In this document: in pieces, positions 53,213-61,259 of the stretch
Layout of the letters: each line of letters opens with the position of its first letter
Numbering within the stretch: the stretch's first letter is position 1
Source of the DNA: an uncultured Bacillaceae bacterium
GTDB taxonomy: Bacteria > Bacillota > Bacilli > Bacillales > Bacillaceae_L
Direction: 5' to 3'
DNA: 64,000 bases
NCBI GenBank assembly: GCA_947497585.1
Contig: CANMHG010000001.1
Location: forward strand, 620,001 to 684,000
The notes under the pieces: generated by a model
What the model saw: the letters and a program-made list of their open reading frames with translations, nothing else
Told to the model about the DNA's origin: nothing
Database searches by the model: none
Made by a program: the position numbers and the translations under genes

Positions 53213-53557
53213 TTATAAACAAGAGTAGAGACTCTTTAGTGTATCAAGTCTAGGTGTGAATATGAATAAGTCGTTATAGTTTCTTTCTACATATTCGTCA
53301 ATAACGGTCATTCCGTCTCTAAAGCTATTAACTAGTATCATTGTGTATTTTTCATTCCAAACAAATTGATTAATTCGCCATAGTTCATCTGCAAGTAGTT
53401 GAAACTTGTACTCCTCTACAAGTAATTTTAGTTGGTAAACTTTATCAGGATTCTCTATGTAACTCTTATTTCTATTTTCATAATTTAATTGAACAAATTT
53501 AACAAAGCCGTCTATATTCTCAGCCAACATCCTTGCAATTCTCATTTCGTAGTTCAA
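53213..53557 (-). CDS. Hypothetical protein (114 aa) upstream of the sigma fusion
   Basis: TTG start at 53557 eight bases after AGGGG. The protein is helical and hydrophilic (FVKFVQLNYENRNKSYIEN, DELWRINQFVWNEKYTMIL), with no membrane segment or metal motif. Family not recognised. It shares a strand and probably a transcript with the sigma/anti-sigma fusion 47 bp downstream, and has a promoter upstream at 53594-53622, so it may belong to the same signalling unit. Confidence 0.6.
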   Translation of the reverse strand: MNYEMRIARMLAENIDGFVKFVQLNYENRNKSYIENPDKVYQLKLLVEEYKFQLLADELWRINQFVWNEKYTMILVNSFRDGMTVIDEYVERNYNDLFIFTPRLDTLKSLYSCL

Positions 53558-53593
53558 CTTTACAACCCCTTAACCATCCACGACTTTTTCTTT

Positions 53594-53622
53594 ATTTTAT
53601 CACTTAATTATCATGTTGTCAG
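53594..53622 (-). promoter_or_regulatory. Promoter of the sigma-fusion operon
   Basis: Minus strand CTGACA (53617-53622), 17-bp spacer, TAAAAT (53594-53599), about 40 bp before the 114-residue ORF. It is a sigma-A pattern; I do not see an ECF-type AAC...CGT pair. Confidence 0.55.
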
Positions 53623-53736
53623 AAAATTACAAGTAAAAGTAAGTGTGACTTCTAATAAATAGTTTACTAAGTAAAGGATATTTTTAACTACAATCTTGAA
53701 TAGTATAGGAGCAATACAACTGGAAAGGAGAACTTC

Positions 53737-54576
53737 ATGATACAAATATCTGGTATGCCTTTTCAATCAAATGGATTTACAGTTGGAAGTATTGAAAACG
53801 AAATAATACAGAAAATGATCAATACTCGCGTCTTATATTCATACTCTTCTTCTAATGAACTTCTATTTGAGCTCAACCTTCGTAAAAAAATTTTAGAAAG
53901 TGCAAGGGAAATGAATAGTAGCCAAGCTGAGTTTACAACTTTTCAACATGCATATTGTAATGAAACCTATTGGCATCGAACAAATGAAGGCGGCTTTTTG
54001 TTAAAGCCTAACGTAAATCCTTCTGATGCTATTCTGGACATTTTTCAAAGTAGCTCACTATATGCCTTTGAATGTGCGACAGCTTGTATCATCATTTTTT
54101 ACCATGCCGTGCTAAAGAGTATCGGAAAGCCTCTTTTCAATTCGCTATTTCAGTCTCTTTATTTATATAGCTGGCATTCTGATCCGGACCTTGGGATTAA
54201 TACCTACTATGGGGAACATATCTTGCCTGGGGATGTTGTTTATTTTCGTAATCCAGATTACAACCCAACAACCTCATGGTATAGGGGAGTAAATGCGGTC
54301 ACAATGAGAGGTAGATCTTTTTTCGGTCATGGTGTCGGAATAAAGAGTACTCAAGAAATGATTGGTTTTTTGAATAAATATAGACGTCCAGGTAGTGGTC
54401 AATCTGCTTACTTAACCAAATTAGTTACAAACCCTTCCTTTCAGCGTCTATTTGCAATATCCACTTTTCAAAGAGGCTCAGTTCCCAAAAAGCAATATAA
54501 AGTATGTCATCATAATAAAAGTTCAATTTCCTTTCTACACTATCTTTCTTATTACTACAAGCAGTTTAATCAATAA
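53737..54576 (+). CDS. tgl: Protein-glutamine gamma-glutamyltransferase (spore transglutaminase)
   Basis: 279 residues, slightly longer than B. subtilis Tgl (245). The catalytic Cys (C113) is in YAFECATACIIIFYHAVL, the same motif as the proven enzyme, with the His-containing FFGHGVGIK further on. It crosslinks spore coat proteins through glutamine-lysine isopeptide bonds late in sporulation. AAAGGAG precedes ATG 53737. The neighbours downstream (YjcZ-like, DUF2642-like) are also spore-type genes. I cannot assign a sporulation sigma promoter with confidence. Confidence 0.93.
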   Translation: MIQISGMPFQSNGFTVGSIENEIIQKMINTRVLYSYSSSNELLFELNLRKKILESAREMNSSQAEFTTFQHAYCNETYWHRTNEGGFLLKPNVNPSDAILDIFQSSSLYAFECATACIIIFYHAVLKSIGKPLFNSLFQSLYLYSWHSDPDLGINTYYGEHILPGDVVYFRNPDYNPTTSWYRGVNAVTMRGRSFFGHGVGIKSTQEMIGFLNKYRRPGSGQSAYLTKLVTNPSFQRLFAISTFQRGSVPKKQYKVCHHNKSSISFLHYLSYYYKQFNQ

Positions 54577-54677
54577 ACCTCCATGACATTCACCCATTTT
54601 CTTTACGAATTGGGGCAATTTTCAATTAGGTGAGTATAATGTAGTGAAAATACCCTAATTCGAAAGGAAGTCTGATC

Positions 54678-54887
54678 ATGGAGGCATATGTCAATGCAGC
54701 ACCATTTATGGGTGCTAACGTAAATGCAGCACCAGTATTAGGAGCTAATGTACCACCACAACCAACAATGATGGCACCTAGTTATGGATACACTTGTCCA
54801 ACACCATGTAACAATACTTTTGTACTAATTGTTGTGTTGTTTATCTTATTAATCATTGTAGGTACTTGCTACTATCCAAAATGTTAG
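54678..54887 (+). CDS. YjcZ-like spore membrane peptide with N-terminal repeats
   Basis: 69 residues. The C-terminal half is a single membrane helix (FVLIVVLFILLIIVGTCYY) almost the same as in YjcZ-type peptides. The N-terminal half repeats ANVNAAP-x-x-GANV (NAAPFMGANVNAAPVLGANV) and ends in a Pro/Cys-rich stretch (CPTPC). A good binding site (GAAAGGAAG) precedes ATG 54678. Between tgl and a DUF2642-type gene it is probably a coat or forespore-membrane peptide; no function is known. Confidence 0.75.
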   Translation: MEAYVNAAPFMGANVNAAPVLGANVPPQPTMMAPSYGYTCPTPCNNTFVLIVVLFILLIIVGTCYYPKC

Positions 54888-54918
54888 AACAATAGATGTC
54901 GTATTTATAAAAAACACA

Positions 54919-54956
54919 AAAAACAAGAACATGTTAGTTTAATATGTTCTTGTTTT
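54919..54956 (+). terminator. Terminator of the YjcZ-like gene
   Basis: AAACAAGAACAT / ATGTTCTTGTTT 12-bp stem with flanking A/T tracts. Confidence 0.8.
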
Positions 54957-55139
54957 GCTGTTCTTTAATTAGGTTATTCTATTCTTTTGCAAAAAAGTGA
55001 TGGACAAGTTATTACCTGTAAACTTTCAAGAGGTATTTCATTAACAAATTATTTACTATTTCTTTTTTATGTATAGCTTAATAAAACGTTTATACCTAGG
55101 CAAATAACTAGGGCAAATATCCATATAGTCGCATACGTT

Positions 55140-55436
55140 GTGAATGTATTGCAATTAGATAATGGAGGTAAACCAAGAATCAACAACATGTATAACTATA
55201 TGAATCAACCAATGTATATGCAGCCTACTATGCAACCAAAACAAGTTGTAGTGGTAGAGCCATTTGTGTATGCAACAGTTATCACCCTTAAAGGAAAAAG
55301 AGCTGTAATTGAAACATCAAGAGGTAACCTATCAGGTACAGTGATAGATGTTAAACCTGATCATTTAGTACTCCAAGAACGTGATTCTACATTTTTTTTA
55401 CGTTTATGTGAAGTAATTTGGATCATGCCTGAATAG
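55140..55436 (+). CDS. DUF2642-like spore coat protein
   Basis: 98 residues if GTG 55140 is used, but this codon has no binding site; ATG 55188 (giving MYNYMNQPMYMQ at the start) is the other candidate, with GGAGG rather far upstream. The N-terminal part is Met/Gln/Pro/Tyr-rich. The C-terminal part is a small beta domain (VYATVITLKGKRAVIETSRG, LSGTVIDVKPDHLVLQ), the Sm-like pattern of DUF2642/CotP-like spore proteins. It lies between a YjcZ-like gene and a 57-residue ORF in a spore-type cluster. Confidence 0.65.
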   Translation: MNVLQLDNGGKPRINNMYNYMNQPMYMQPTMQPKQVVVVEPFVYATVITLKGKRAVIETSRGNLSGTVIDVKPDHLVLQERDSTFFLRLCEVIWIMPE

Positions 55437-55465
55437 AACAATATATCAAACAAGGAGAAAAAACT

Positions 55466-55639
55466 ATGAATAATATGTTTCCTCAAGTCCAGCCTAACTA
55501 TTTATTTTATAAGTATCATCGTACTTTTATTGGGACAATACTACCCATTGTGAAAAACACTAGTTATGAAGAAGGATTAATAACTTGCGAATTTAAAACA
55601 CATCATTTAAACTTTTCCCTATGCTCTTGTTTTAGGTAA
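55466..55639 (+). CDS. Small protein (57 aa), possibly a truncated DUF2642-type protein
   Basis: ATG 55466 follows AAGGAG; TAA at 55637-55639. The product begins MNNMFPQVQPNYLFYKYH and contains RTFIGTILPIVKNTSYEEGL, faintly similar to the GTVIDVKPDHLVLQ segment of the preceding gene, and ends in CSCFR. It is 30 bp after the DUF2642-like gene and 11 bp before the YfbR-like gene on the same strand, so the three may be one transcript. Similarity is by eye only. Confidence 0.55.
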   Translation: MNNMFPQVQPNYLFYKYHRTFIGTILPIVKNTSYEEGLITCEFKTHHLNFSLCSCFR

Positions 55640-55650
55640 GGAAGTGAATT

Positions 55651-56232
55651 ATGGAAAGTCATCTATTAGCCAATTTATATCGTTTGAGGTACATTGAAAG
55701 GTGGAGCTTAATGAGGAATGTAATGAAGGAAAACGTAGCGGAACATTCCTTTCATGTCTCTGTCTTAACACATTGTCTCTGCTCGATCGCAAATATTATA
55801 TTCAATAAAGAAGTTAATACTGAAAGAGCTGTCACTTTATCTCTCTTTCATGACGTAACAGAAGTATTTACTGGTGATATACCAACACCAGTCAAGCACC
55901 ATAATCGTGATATTTTAAAGAATTTTAGAGATATTGAGGAATTGGCCGCAGAGAAATTAACTAATCAAGCTCCTGAAGAATTAAGAGAGGTCTACAGAGA
56001 TGTAATACAAAATCAGGCAGAGGAAGAGTTATCACGATACATAAAAGCAGCAGACCTTTTAGATGCATATTTAAAGTGTGCAACTGAATTATCCGCTGGA
56101 AACAGAGAATTTGTTGTAGCTAAAAAACAAATAGAAGAAAAGATAAACAGCCTAAATATGCCAGAAGTGGATTACTTTCTTAAGCACCTCGCACCGAGCT
56201 TTGAAAAAACGCTTGATGAAATTTCGGAGTAA
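55651..56232 (+). CDS. YfbR-like 5'-deoxynucleotidase (HD domain)
   Basis: 193-residue HD-domain phosphohydrolase. The YfbR fingerprint is present: IERWSLMRN (Arg17-Trp18 for deoxyribose selection), EHSFHVSVLTH (His32), LFHDVTEVFTGDIPTPVK (His67-Asp68, Glu71, Asp76) and KAADLLDAYLK (late Asp). It hydrolyses 5'-deoxynucleoside monophosphates with a divalent metal. The start is 11 bp after a 57-residue ORF. Confidence 0.9.
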   Translation: MESHLLANLYRLRYIERWSLMRNVMKENVAEHSFHVSVLTHCLCSIANIIFNKEVNTERAVTLSLFHDVTEVFTGDIPTPVKHHNRDILKNFRDIEELAAEKLTNQAPEELREVYRDVIQNQAEEELSRYIKAADLLDAYLKCATELSAGNREFVVAKKQIEEKINSLNMPEVDYFLKHLAPSFEKTLDEISE

Positions 56233-56271
56233 GGAAGATATAATTGATATTCGTTTTAAATTTCCTTACTA

Positions 56272-56307
56272 CCCAAAAGGACAGGTAATCACACCTGTCC
56301 TTTTGGG
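56272..56307. terminator. Bidirectional hairpin between convergent genes
   Basis: CCCAAAAGGACAGGT / ACCTGTCCTTTTGGG perfect 15-bp stem with a 6-base loop; only short T tracts follow, but the position between two stops supports termination. Confidence 0.8.
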
Positions 56308-56314
56308 TTTGTAC

Positions 56315-56713
56315 TTATTTAACTTTTGAAAGCTTTGGCACCAAATAGATTGCTAGACCACTTACAATTAAATGTAGGATATGAGCAGTTACCTTAAATT
56401 GTTCATTTAAGCTTGCCTCTGCTGTGTAAGTGTTAAATATGAAACCTATCAAGACTATAAATGAAAACCAAAGGACTGGTTTATTCATATACTTTTGAAA
56501 AAAGTAAAAAAGAATCGCTCCTATAAATAGTGAGATAAACGTTGCAAATGATATAAATACAATATAGAGTGTATCACGATTCTGTCCAACAAAAGGAGTA
56601 TCATGACCAAAAAGTAAACCCATAACTAGAAACACCGCATTGGCAATTAACAGGATAAGAACACCTGCTATAATACCTGTTCTAACATAAGACATAAAAT
56701 TTTTCTTGAACAT
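56315..56713 (-). CDS. Four-span membrane protein of unknown function
   Basis: 132 residues with four hydrophobic helices (about 12-34, 47-70, 80-95, 108-126), small charged loops and a cytosolic N terminus. It resembles the DUF6069-type small membrane proteins but I am not certain. It follows the NmrA-type gene by 14 bp on the same strand and probably shares its TetR-controlled transcript. Confidence 0.65.
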   Translation of the reverse strand: MFKKNFMSYVRTGIIAGVLILLIANAVFLVMGLLFGHDTPFVGQNRDTLYIVFISFATFISLFIGAILFYFFQKYMNKPVLWFSFIVLIGFIFNTYTAEASLNEQFKVTAHILHLIVSGLAIYLVPKLSKVK

Positions 56714-56727
56714 TTAAATCCTCTCCC

Positions 56728-57600
56728 TTAACATATATCTATTTTCCATTCCTCTTGAAAATCCTTGGCATACTGTTCAAAAGTAATAGGTTTTCGCTTT
56801 AATAGCTTTTCTACATCATCTGTTGTCTTTTCAGCCGTACCTAAACTTGTTAGAAAATATAACATGGTCATTACATTTGCATATTCCTTTTGTATTCCCC
56901 TTTTTATGATTGTTCTTCGAAACTTTAGCACTCCGGGATTTTTATATTCTATCTTTCTACCTAAAGTATTTGATAGTATCGAGGCCACTTCATGATAATC
57001 AATGGATATTGCTCCTGTTAAAGTATATTTCCTTCCTAAATGACCTGATTCAGTTAAGCACACGGCAGCCACTGCAGCAATGTCTCTTGTATCAATAAAA
57101 TTAGTTTTTGCATTTCGAACTGGCATAAACAACTCATTACGTACAGCAATATCTTCCCGATGGGTTGTATTTAAATTTTGCATAAAAAATCCCGGTCGTA
57201 AGAAGGTATAATTTATTCCAGAGTTAACAATCATATCTTCTATCTTTCGATGAGGTACGATTGGATTTTTCTCAACTCCCATTAAAGATACAAAAACTAT
57301 TTGCTCAATACCTTTATCCTTTAGTTTATCAATAAAAGGCTTCATATCTTTCTTTGGGTTTGCAAGCTGTGGAGGGCGTATTAAAAATATCTTCCTTACT
57401 CCATCTAGTGCGTGATCATACGTTGATGGCTTTAAAAAATCGAATTCAACTATGGCGACATCATATTTCGAAAACACTTCTTTCTCTTTATTAGCATTTC
57501 GTACAGCAACACGAACACTTTCCTTCATTGCAGTAAGCTCTTTCACAACATAATATCCAATATTTCCTGTTGCACCGGTAACTAGTATAGCTGGTTTCAT
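56728..57600 (-). CDS. NmrA-like NAD(P)-binding protein
   Basis: 290 residues. The Rossmann motif ILVTGATGNIGYYVVKEL lies at the N terminus, followed by the NmrA-type FLIRPP, VFVSLMGVEKN and LRPGFFMQN segments. There is no Tyr-x3-Lys SDR dyad, so it is either an atypical SDR reductase (quinone or nitro-compound) or a redox sensor. A palindromic operator at 57641-57659 lies just before the start, matching one near the TetR gene upstream. AAGGGAAG precedes ATG 57600. Confidence 0.83.
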   Translation of the reverse strand: MKPAILVTGATGNIGYYVVKELTAMKESVRVAVRNANKEKEVFSKYDVAIVEFDFLKPSTYDHALDGVRKIFLIRPPQLANPKKDMKPFIDKLKDKGIEQIVFVSLMGVEKNPIVPHRKIEDMIVNSGINYTFLRPGFFMQNLNTTHREDIAVRNELFMPVRNAKTNFIDTRDIAAVAAVCLTESGHLGRKYTLTGAISIDYHEVASILSNTLGRKIEYKNPGVLKFRRTIIKRGIQKEYANVMTMLYFLTSLGTAEKTTDDVEKLLKRKPITFEQYAKDFQEEWKIDIC

Positions 57601-57640
57601 AGTGAAGACTTCCCTTCTATATATGATAAAACCTAAAATA

Positions 57641-57659
57641 ATAGACCAGTCTATATAAT
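57641..57659 (-). promoter_or_regulatory. Operator before the NmrA gene
   Basis: ATAGACCAGTCTAT (57641-57654) is a 14-bp palindrome apart from the central two bases, extended by ATAAT. It resembles the LmrA/YxaF (QdoR) boxes of B. subtilis. The GGTCTAT half also occurs at 58296-58313. Confidence 0.7.
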
Positions 57660-57671
57660 GTTATGTTTATG

Positions 57672-57705
57672 AAAAGGCTATACGTTCTAATCTGTATAGC
57701 CTTTT
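57672..57705. terminator. Terminator of the TetR gene at 57708
   Basis: AAAAGGCTATAC / GTATAGCCTTTT 12-bp stem; T-rich in both directions. It lies between the TetR stop and the NmrA operator. Confidence 0.85.
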
Positions 57706-57707
57706 TA

Positions 57708-58274
57708 TTATGACAATAACTTAGGGATATAACGAGCAACCTTCCTTAACGGATCACTATTCTGTTTTAGTAGTACATTAATAAAAGCACCCTCGATCAA
57801 TGCATTAATCACTAAACTAACTTCTATTGCTTCCTCATTATTATATCCACCTGAAATTAATTTCTCGGCAAAAACGTTATGCCACAATTCATAGGAGTTC
57901 AGACAAGATTGCCTTAGAACTTCACTCATATGAGCTGTTTCAAGTGCTACAGCAGCAACTGGAAGACCTTGTTTGACATCACTTTTTTCGTAATCATCAG
58001 CTAAATTGTAAATAAAAGTTTGTATAGCTGTAATAGGATCGTCGCTGCACTGTAATCCTTCTCTAATACGATTTGCAACAAGAATCGAAGTGCTCTCTAC
58101 TGCCTCACTAGCCAGCTGCTCCTTTCCCTCAGGAAAGTAATGATACAATGAGCCTTTAGGTGCACCACTTTCTTTTGTAATCTGATTTAAACCTGTTGCA
58201 TGATAACCTTGTGTTTGAAACAAGAATGACGACGTTTCTATGATTTTATCCTTAGATGATTTTTTAGTACTCAT
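57708..58274 (-). CDS. TetR family regulator, LmrA/YxaF type
   Basis: 188 residues with an N-terminal HTH (GYHATGLNQITKESGAPKGS followed by LYHYFPEGKEQL), the characteristic motif of the LmrA/YxaF (QdoR) subgroup including the GAPKGSLYHYF stretch. That group responds to flavonoids or drugs and binds GGTCTAT-type boxes. Such boxes occur before this gene (58296-58313) and before the NmrA gene (57641-57659). It probably represses both. Confidence 0.87.
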   Translation of the reverse strand: MSTKKSSKDKIIETSSFLFQTQGYHATGLNQITKESGAPKGSLYHYFPEGKEQLASEAVESTSILVANRIREGLQCSDDPITAIQTFIYNLADDYEKSDVKQGLPVAAVALETAHMSEVLRQSCLNSYELWHNVFAEKLISGGYNNEEAIEVSLVINALIEGAFINVLLKQNSDPLRKVARYIPKLLS

Positions 58275-58295
58275 AAGACTTCACCTCAAATTATA

Positions 58296-58313
58296 ACAAC
58301 TGGTCTATATATA
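58296..58313 (-). promoter_or_regulatory. Operator half before the TetR gene
   Basis: ACAACTGGTCTATATATA contains the CTGGTCTAT half-site of the palindrome at 57641-57654; the other arm is degenerate. It lies about 22-40 bp before the TetR start codon. Confidence 0.55.
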
Positions 58314-58362
58314 AATTATCACGTAATCTTACTCCTGTCACGTGGAGACTTTGTGAATGTTA

Positions 58363-59157
58363 CTAAACAGTATAAATAGATAGAAGCTCTTGATGAATAC
58401 TTGGATGAGCAGCTAATATACTGCCATTTTCTTCAAATGAAACAGATTTTCCATCCAACCTCGTAATGACTCCACCTGCTTCTTTTAAAACAATTACTCC
58501 TCCAGCATAATCCCATGCACTTAACATTGGTGCAACATACGCACTAAGAGTACCCTTGGCAATTTCACATAAACTAATAGCTGCGCCCCCAACTAAGCGA
58601 AGGCCTCTTGTGTTTTTATAGATATGTAACAGACTTGGATGGATTGCATCCTTCTTTCTTGTATCTTCCCAAAACATTGTTGATGAAACAAGGGCTTCTT
58701 TGAACATCATCGGCTTATCTAGACTTAACTTCTCACCATTCACATATGCCCCATTATCTTTTTCTGCAAAGTATAACTCATTCGTTGAAGGATTATAGAC
58801 GACTCCAATTACTCCTATCCCTTTATGAACAATCCCCACAGAAATGCCGTAATACGGGAAGTTATGTATAAAATTCGTTGTTCCATCTATCGGATCGATA
58901 ATCCACTGTGTGTCAAAGTGAGAATCATTGCTCTCAAAAACGCCTTCTTCACCAACGATTCCATGACTAGGGTATCTCTCTACTATTTTGTCCACTAAAA
59001 ACCTCTCAACTGCACTATCAACTACTGTCACTAAATCCGCATGGTCCCTTTTTTCCTCAAAGTCTAAAGGGTCGTTTCTTAACTTTAACAGCAATTGACC
59101 CGCTTCACTTACGATTTCCGATGCAAATTGACCAAGTTCCTTACTATCTAAATCCAT
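58363..59157 (-). CDS. Inositol monophosphatase family protein
   Basis: 264 residues from ATG 59157 (GGGAGG nine bases upstream). The Mg2+-dependent phosphatase motifs are all there: GEEG near residue 70, WIIDPIDGTTNFIHNFP, and MLSAWDYAGGVIVLKEAGG near 215. It cleaves inositol 1-phosphate or related sugar phosphates; the family also includes NADP(H) phosphatases. It seems to be monocistronic. Confidence 0.9.
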   Translation of the reverse strand: MDLDSKELGQFASEIVSEAGQLLLKLRNDPLDFEEKRDHADLVTVVDSAVERFLVDKIVERYPSHGIVGEEGVFESNDSHFDTQWIIDPIDGTTNFIHNFPYYGISVGIVHKGIGVIGVVYNPSTNELYFAEKDNGAYVNGEKLSLDKPMMFKEALVSSTMFWEDTRKKDAIHPSLLHIYKNTRGLRLVGGAAISLCEIAKGTLSAYVAPMLSAWDYAGGVIVLKEAGGVITRLDGKSVSFEENGSILAAHPSIHQELLSIYTV

Positions 59158-59218
59158 GAACACTAGCCTCCCTTTGTCTTCTTTCTATAACAATACTACA
59201 ATGATACAAGGATTCACA

Positions 59219-59299
59219 ATCGACAAGTACGTGGCATTTGTCGACTAAGAATATATCCCCACACATTAACCATTCGACATTTGCCTCGCATTTGTCGAA
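59219..59299. repeat. Second GTCGA/TCGACA motif cluster
   Basis: TCGACA (59220), GTCGAC (59240), TCGACA (59274) and GTCGAA (59294), with GCATTTGTCGA occurring twice. This is the same motif type as at 42709-42866, again in an intergenic stretch. Confidence 0.65.
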
Positions 59300-59301
59300 A
59301 A

Positions 59302-59331
59302 TAAAAAAGACAAGGAATTCTCTCCCTTGTC
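59302..59331 (-). terminator. Terminator of the 368-residue gene
   Basis: Minus strand GACAAGG / CCTTGTC 7-bp stem (reading as one hairpin with a 9-base loop) followed by TTTTTTATTTT. Confidence 0.8.
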
Positions 59332-59334
59332 CGA

Positions 59335-60441
59335 TTACTTCCCCTTCAACTGTTCAAAAAAACGACCAATATTAATCACACCAACATTTTTATATTTACC
59401 TAAAATCACTAGTTCCATAGGCAATTGCTCGACTTTATAGATTTGTTCCTCATTAAGCTGTTTGATAAGGCTTGGAACTCCTTTAAATTCTATCGTTGTT
59501 AATGGGACTTGCTTAAGTTCCTCGGTAAGGATAATATGTTCGTCCTTATAAAATAGAAACAGTTCCCCTTGACGCTGCAGTTTAATTTTTCTACGAATCT
59601 TTTCTTCCTCGATAAAGACCTTTAATTCATTGAATAATTGTTCATCGTTCTTATCATTAAAGCGTTTCACATGGGTATAGAGACCTTCTAGATTACTAGG
59701 AAGTTCACTCATGATTCGAGCCTGTTGCTCTGCTCCAAGACGAATTAAAAACGTCTCTGATTTTTCAAATCGCTGTGGAAGTAAGAATGCGTCACGTAAA
59801 AAGTAAGGCACATTCAATGTTTCACCTTTATAGGAAATTGTTCTAATTTTTGTAAATCCAGGTTCTTCAAGTGTTACCTGCTCTTCTGTCGTAGTTGCTG
59901 CCACTTCACCTTCAGATGAATCTGAATTCGTTTCCTTTTGCATTGAAGCTATCAGTAATTGTTCTAGTGTTTTTAAACGAACTTCTAGTTCACTAATGTC
60001 ATAGGTTTGTTCTTTGAATGCAGATGGATCTTGGTAATCAGGTACTTTTATTGAAAGAGGTGCATATACCTCAATGTACCACTTCACCACTTTATATAAC
60101 TCTTCCCAAGATAATAGTGCTTCTGAGTAGCGAAACATTCTCGCATCATGTGAGGCTTGATTACCTACTTTTCTAATATTGTGTAATGCATCACGAATAT
60201 CTGCTGTTAAAATACCCTCATTTTCTAAAAGATGAAGTCGATCTTTTAACGTAATTGTAGGATGTTCTTTCATATTTTCATAGGCCATCACGTTGATTAA
60301 GATATTTTCAACAAACACTCTAGCATGAGTTAACATTGTTCTTGGACTCGAAAAGATACTAGATTCTAGCTCCCTTGCAAGAAAGGCTAGTTCTTTTGAT
60401 AGTGGTTCAAGAAACTGATAAAAATAAGGTGTATTCTTCAT
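59335..60441 (-). CDS. DUF4145-like protein of unknown function
   Basis: 368 residues. The N-terminal 120 residues match the DUF4145-type helical domain: ARVFVENILINVMAYENM, LENEGILTADIRDALHNIRKVGN and QASHDARMF. That domain also stands at the start of some type I restriction HsdR subunits and in other DNA- or RNA-related proteins. A glutamate-rich spacer (about 160-200) and a mixed C-terminal domain follow, with no helicase or nuclease motif. Function unknown. It is a single gene with its own terminator. Confidence 0.65.
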   Translation of the reverse strand: MKNTPYFYQFLEPLSKELAFLARELESSIFSSPRTMLTHARVFVENILINVMAYENMKEHPTITLKDRLHLLENEGILTADIRDALHNIRKVGNQASHDARMFRYSEALLSWEELYKVVKWYIEVYAPLSIKVPDYQDPSAFKEQTYDISELEVRLKTLEQLLIASMQKETNSDSSEGEVAATTTEEQVTLEEPGFTKIRTISYKGETLNVPYFLRDAFLLPQRFEKSETFLIRLGAEQQARIMSELPSNLEGLYTHVKRFNDKNDEQLFNELKVFIEEEKIRRKIKLQRQGELFLFYKDEHIILTEELKQVPLTTIEFKGVPSLIKQLNEEQIYKVEQLPMELVILGKYKNVGVINIGRFFEQLKGK

Positions 60442-60534
60442 GTATGGTTCCTCCGAGGACGTTAGTCAAGTAGATACCTATTTTACCATACAGTCTCGTA
60501 AGTCGTATCCTTATAAAATCTGTTAATTTGTGGT

Positions 60535-61161
60535 TTATATTTTAACTAGTAAACTCCGTAATTCTTCTTCAGAATAATATTCTTCTATTCCAGGCTTAGA
60601 TATAAAATAATTGTAAATTTCCTCATTAGAATAATTTTTTTTCAATCCTTTAATAATCGTACTTAAATAGGCATGTGAAGGCTTGTTTAGTTCAACTTGA
60701 TTCATATCCCAAGGAGCTGTAAACGTAAAGACTGGATATCCTTTACTTTCGCCTAAGTATAGAATGGTTCCATACCAAGAATTGCGAAGAGTTTTAATAC
60801 CTTTGGCTTTTATTTCCCTAAGGTCTATATCTAGCTCAATTCCACTATTTTCTTGCTTCACTACATCAAAAAATTGTTCCGTGGTAATTAGATATTTTTT
60901 ACTATATGTAAGGTCTTTACTTTTATTGTGCCCTATGAAAGCGACACCTTGGTTGTTCCATCTTCCTGCTTCCTTTGCAAAATAAAGTGGATGATTAATA
61001 ATAAAAGTGTCTTCGTCAATTGGAAGTGAATGATCCCTACACCCTACTTCTATCTCGGACGACCCTATTGGTTGTCCTCCCTTTATATAACATAAAAAAC
61101 GGTCTACATTTATGTTCGAACCATAGCTTGCATACCAGACATACTCTTTTTTAATATTCAT
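60535..61161 (-). CDS. Gamma-glutamylcyclotransferase-like protein
   Basis: 208 residues. The N terminus reads YVWYASYGSNINVDRFLCYI, matching the Y-x-x-Y-G-S-N substrate loop of the GGCT (cyclotransferase) fold. The remainder is mixed alpha/beta and lacks an obvious catalytic Glu at the family position, so activity is uncertain. Similar Bacillus proteins are usually annotated as hypothetical. AGAGGGGAAA precedes the ATG. Confidence 0.65.
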   Translation of the reverse strand: MNIKKEYVWYASYGSNINVDRFLCYIKGGQPIGSSEIEVGCRDHSLPIDEDTFIINHPLYFAKEAGRWNNQGVAFIGHNKSKDLTYSKKYLITTEQFFDVVKQENSGIELDIDLREIKAKGIKTLRNSWYGTILYLGESKGYPVFTFTAPWDMNQVELNKPSHAYLSTIIKGLKKNYSNEEIYNYFISKPGIEEYYSEEELRSLLVKI

Positions 61162-61192
61162 TTCTATTTCCCCTCTTTCCGGATAACTTATA

Positions 61193-61225
61193 TAAAAACA
61201 CCTACTTATGTGTATTAGTAGGTGT
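61193..61225 (-). terminator. Terminator of the SRPBCC/hydrolase pair
   Basis: Minus strand ACACCTACT / AGTAGGTGT 9-bp stem followed by TTTTATATA. Confidence 0.8.
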
Positions 61226-61259
61226 AAAAGTTGATAGGATTTAACTGTATGAATAAAAT

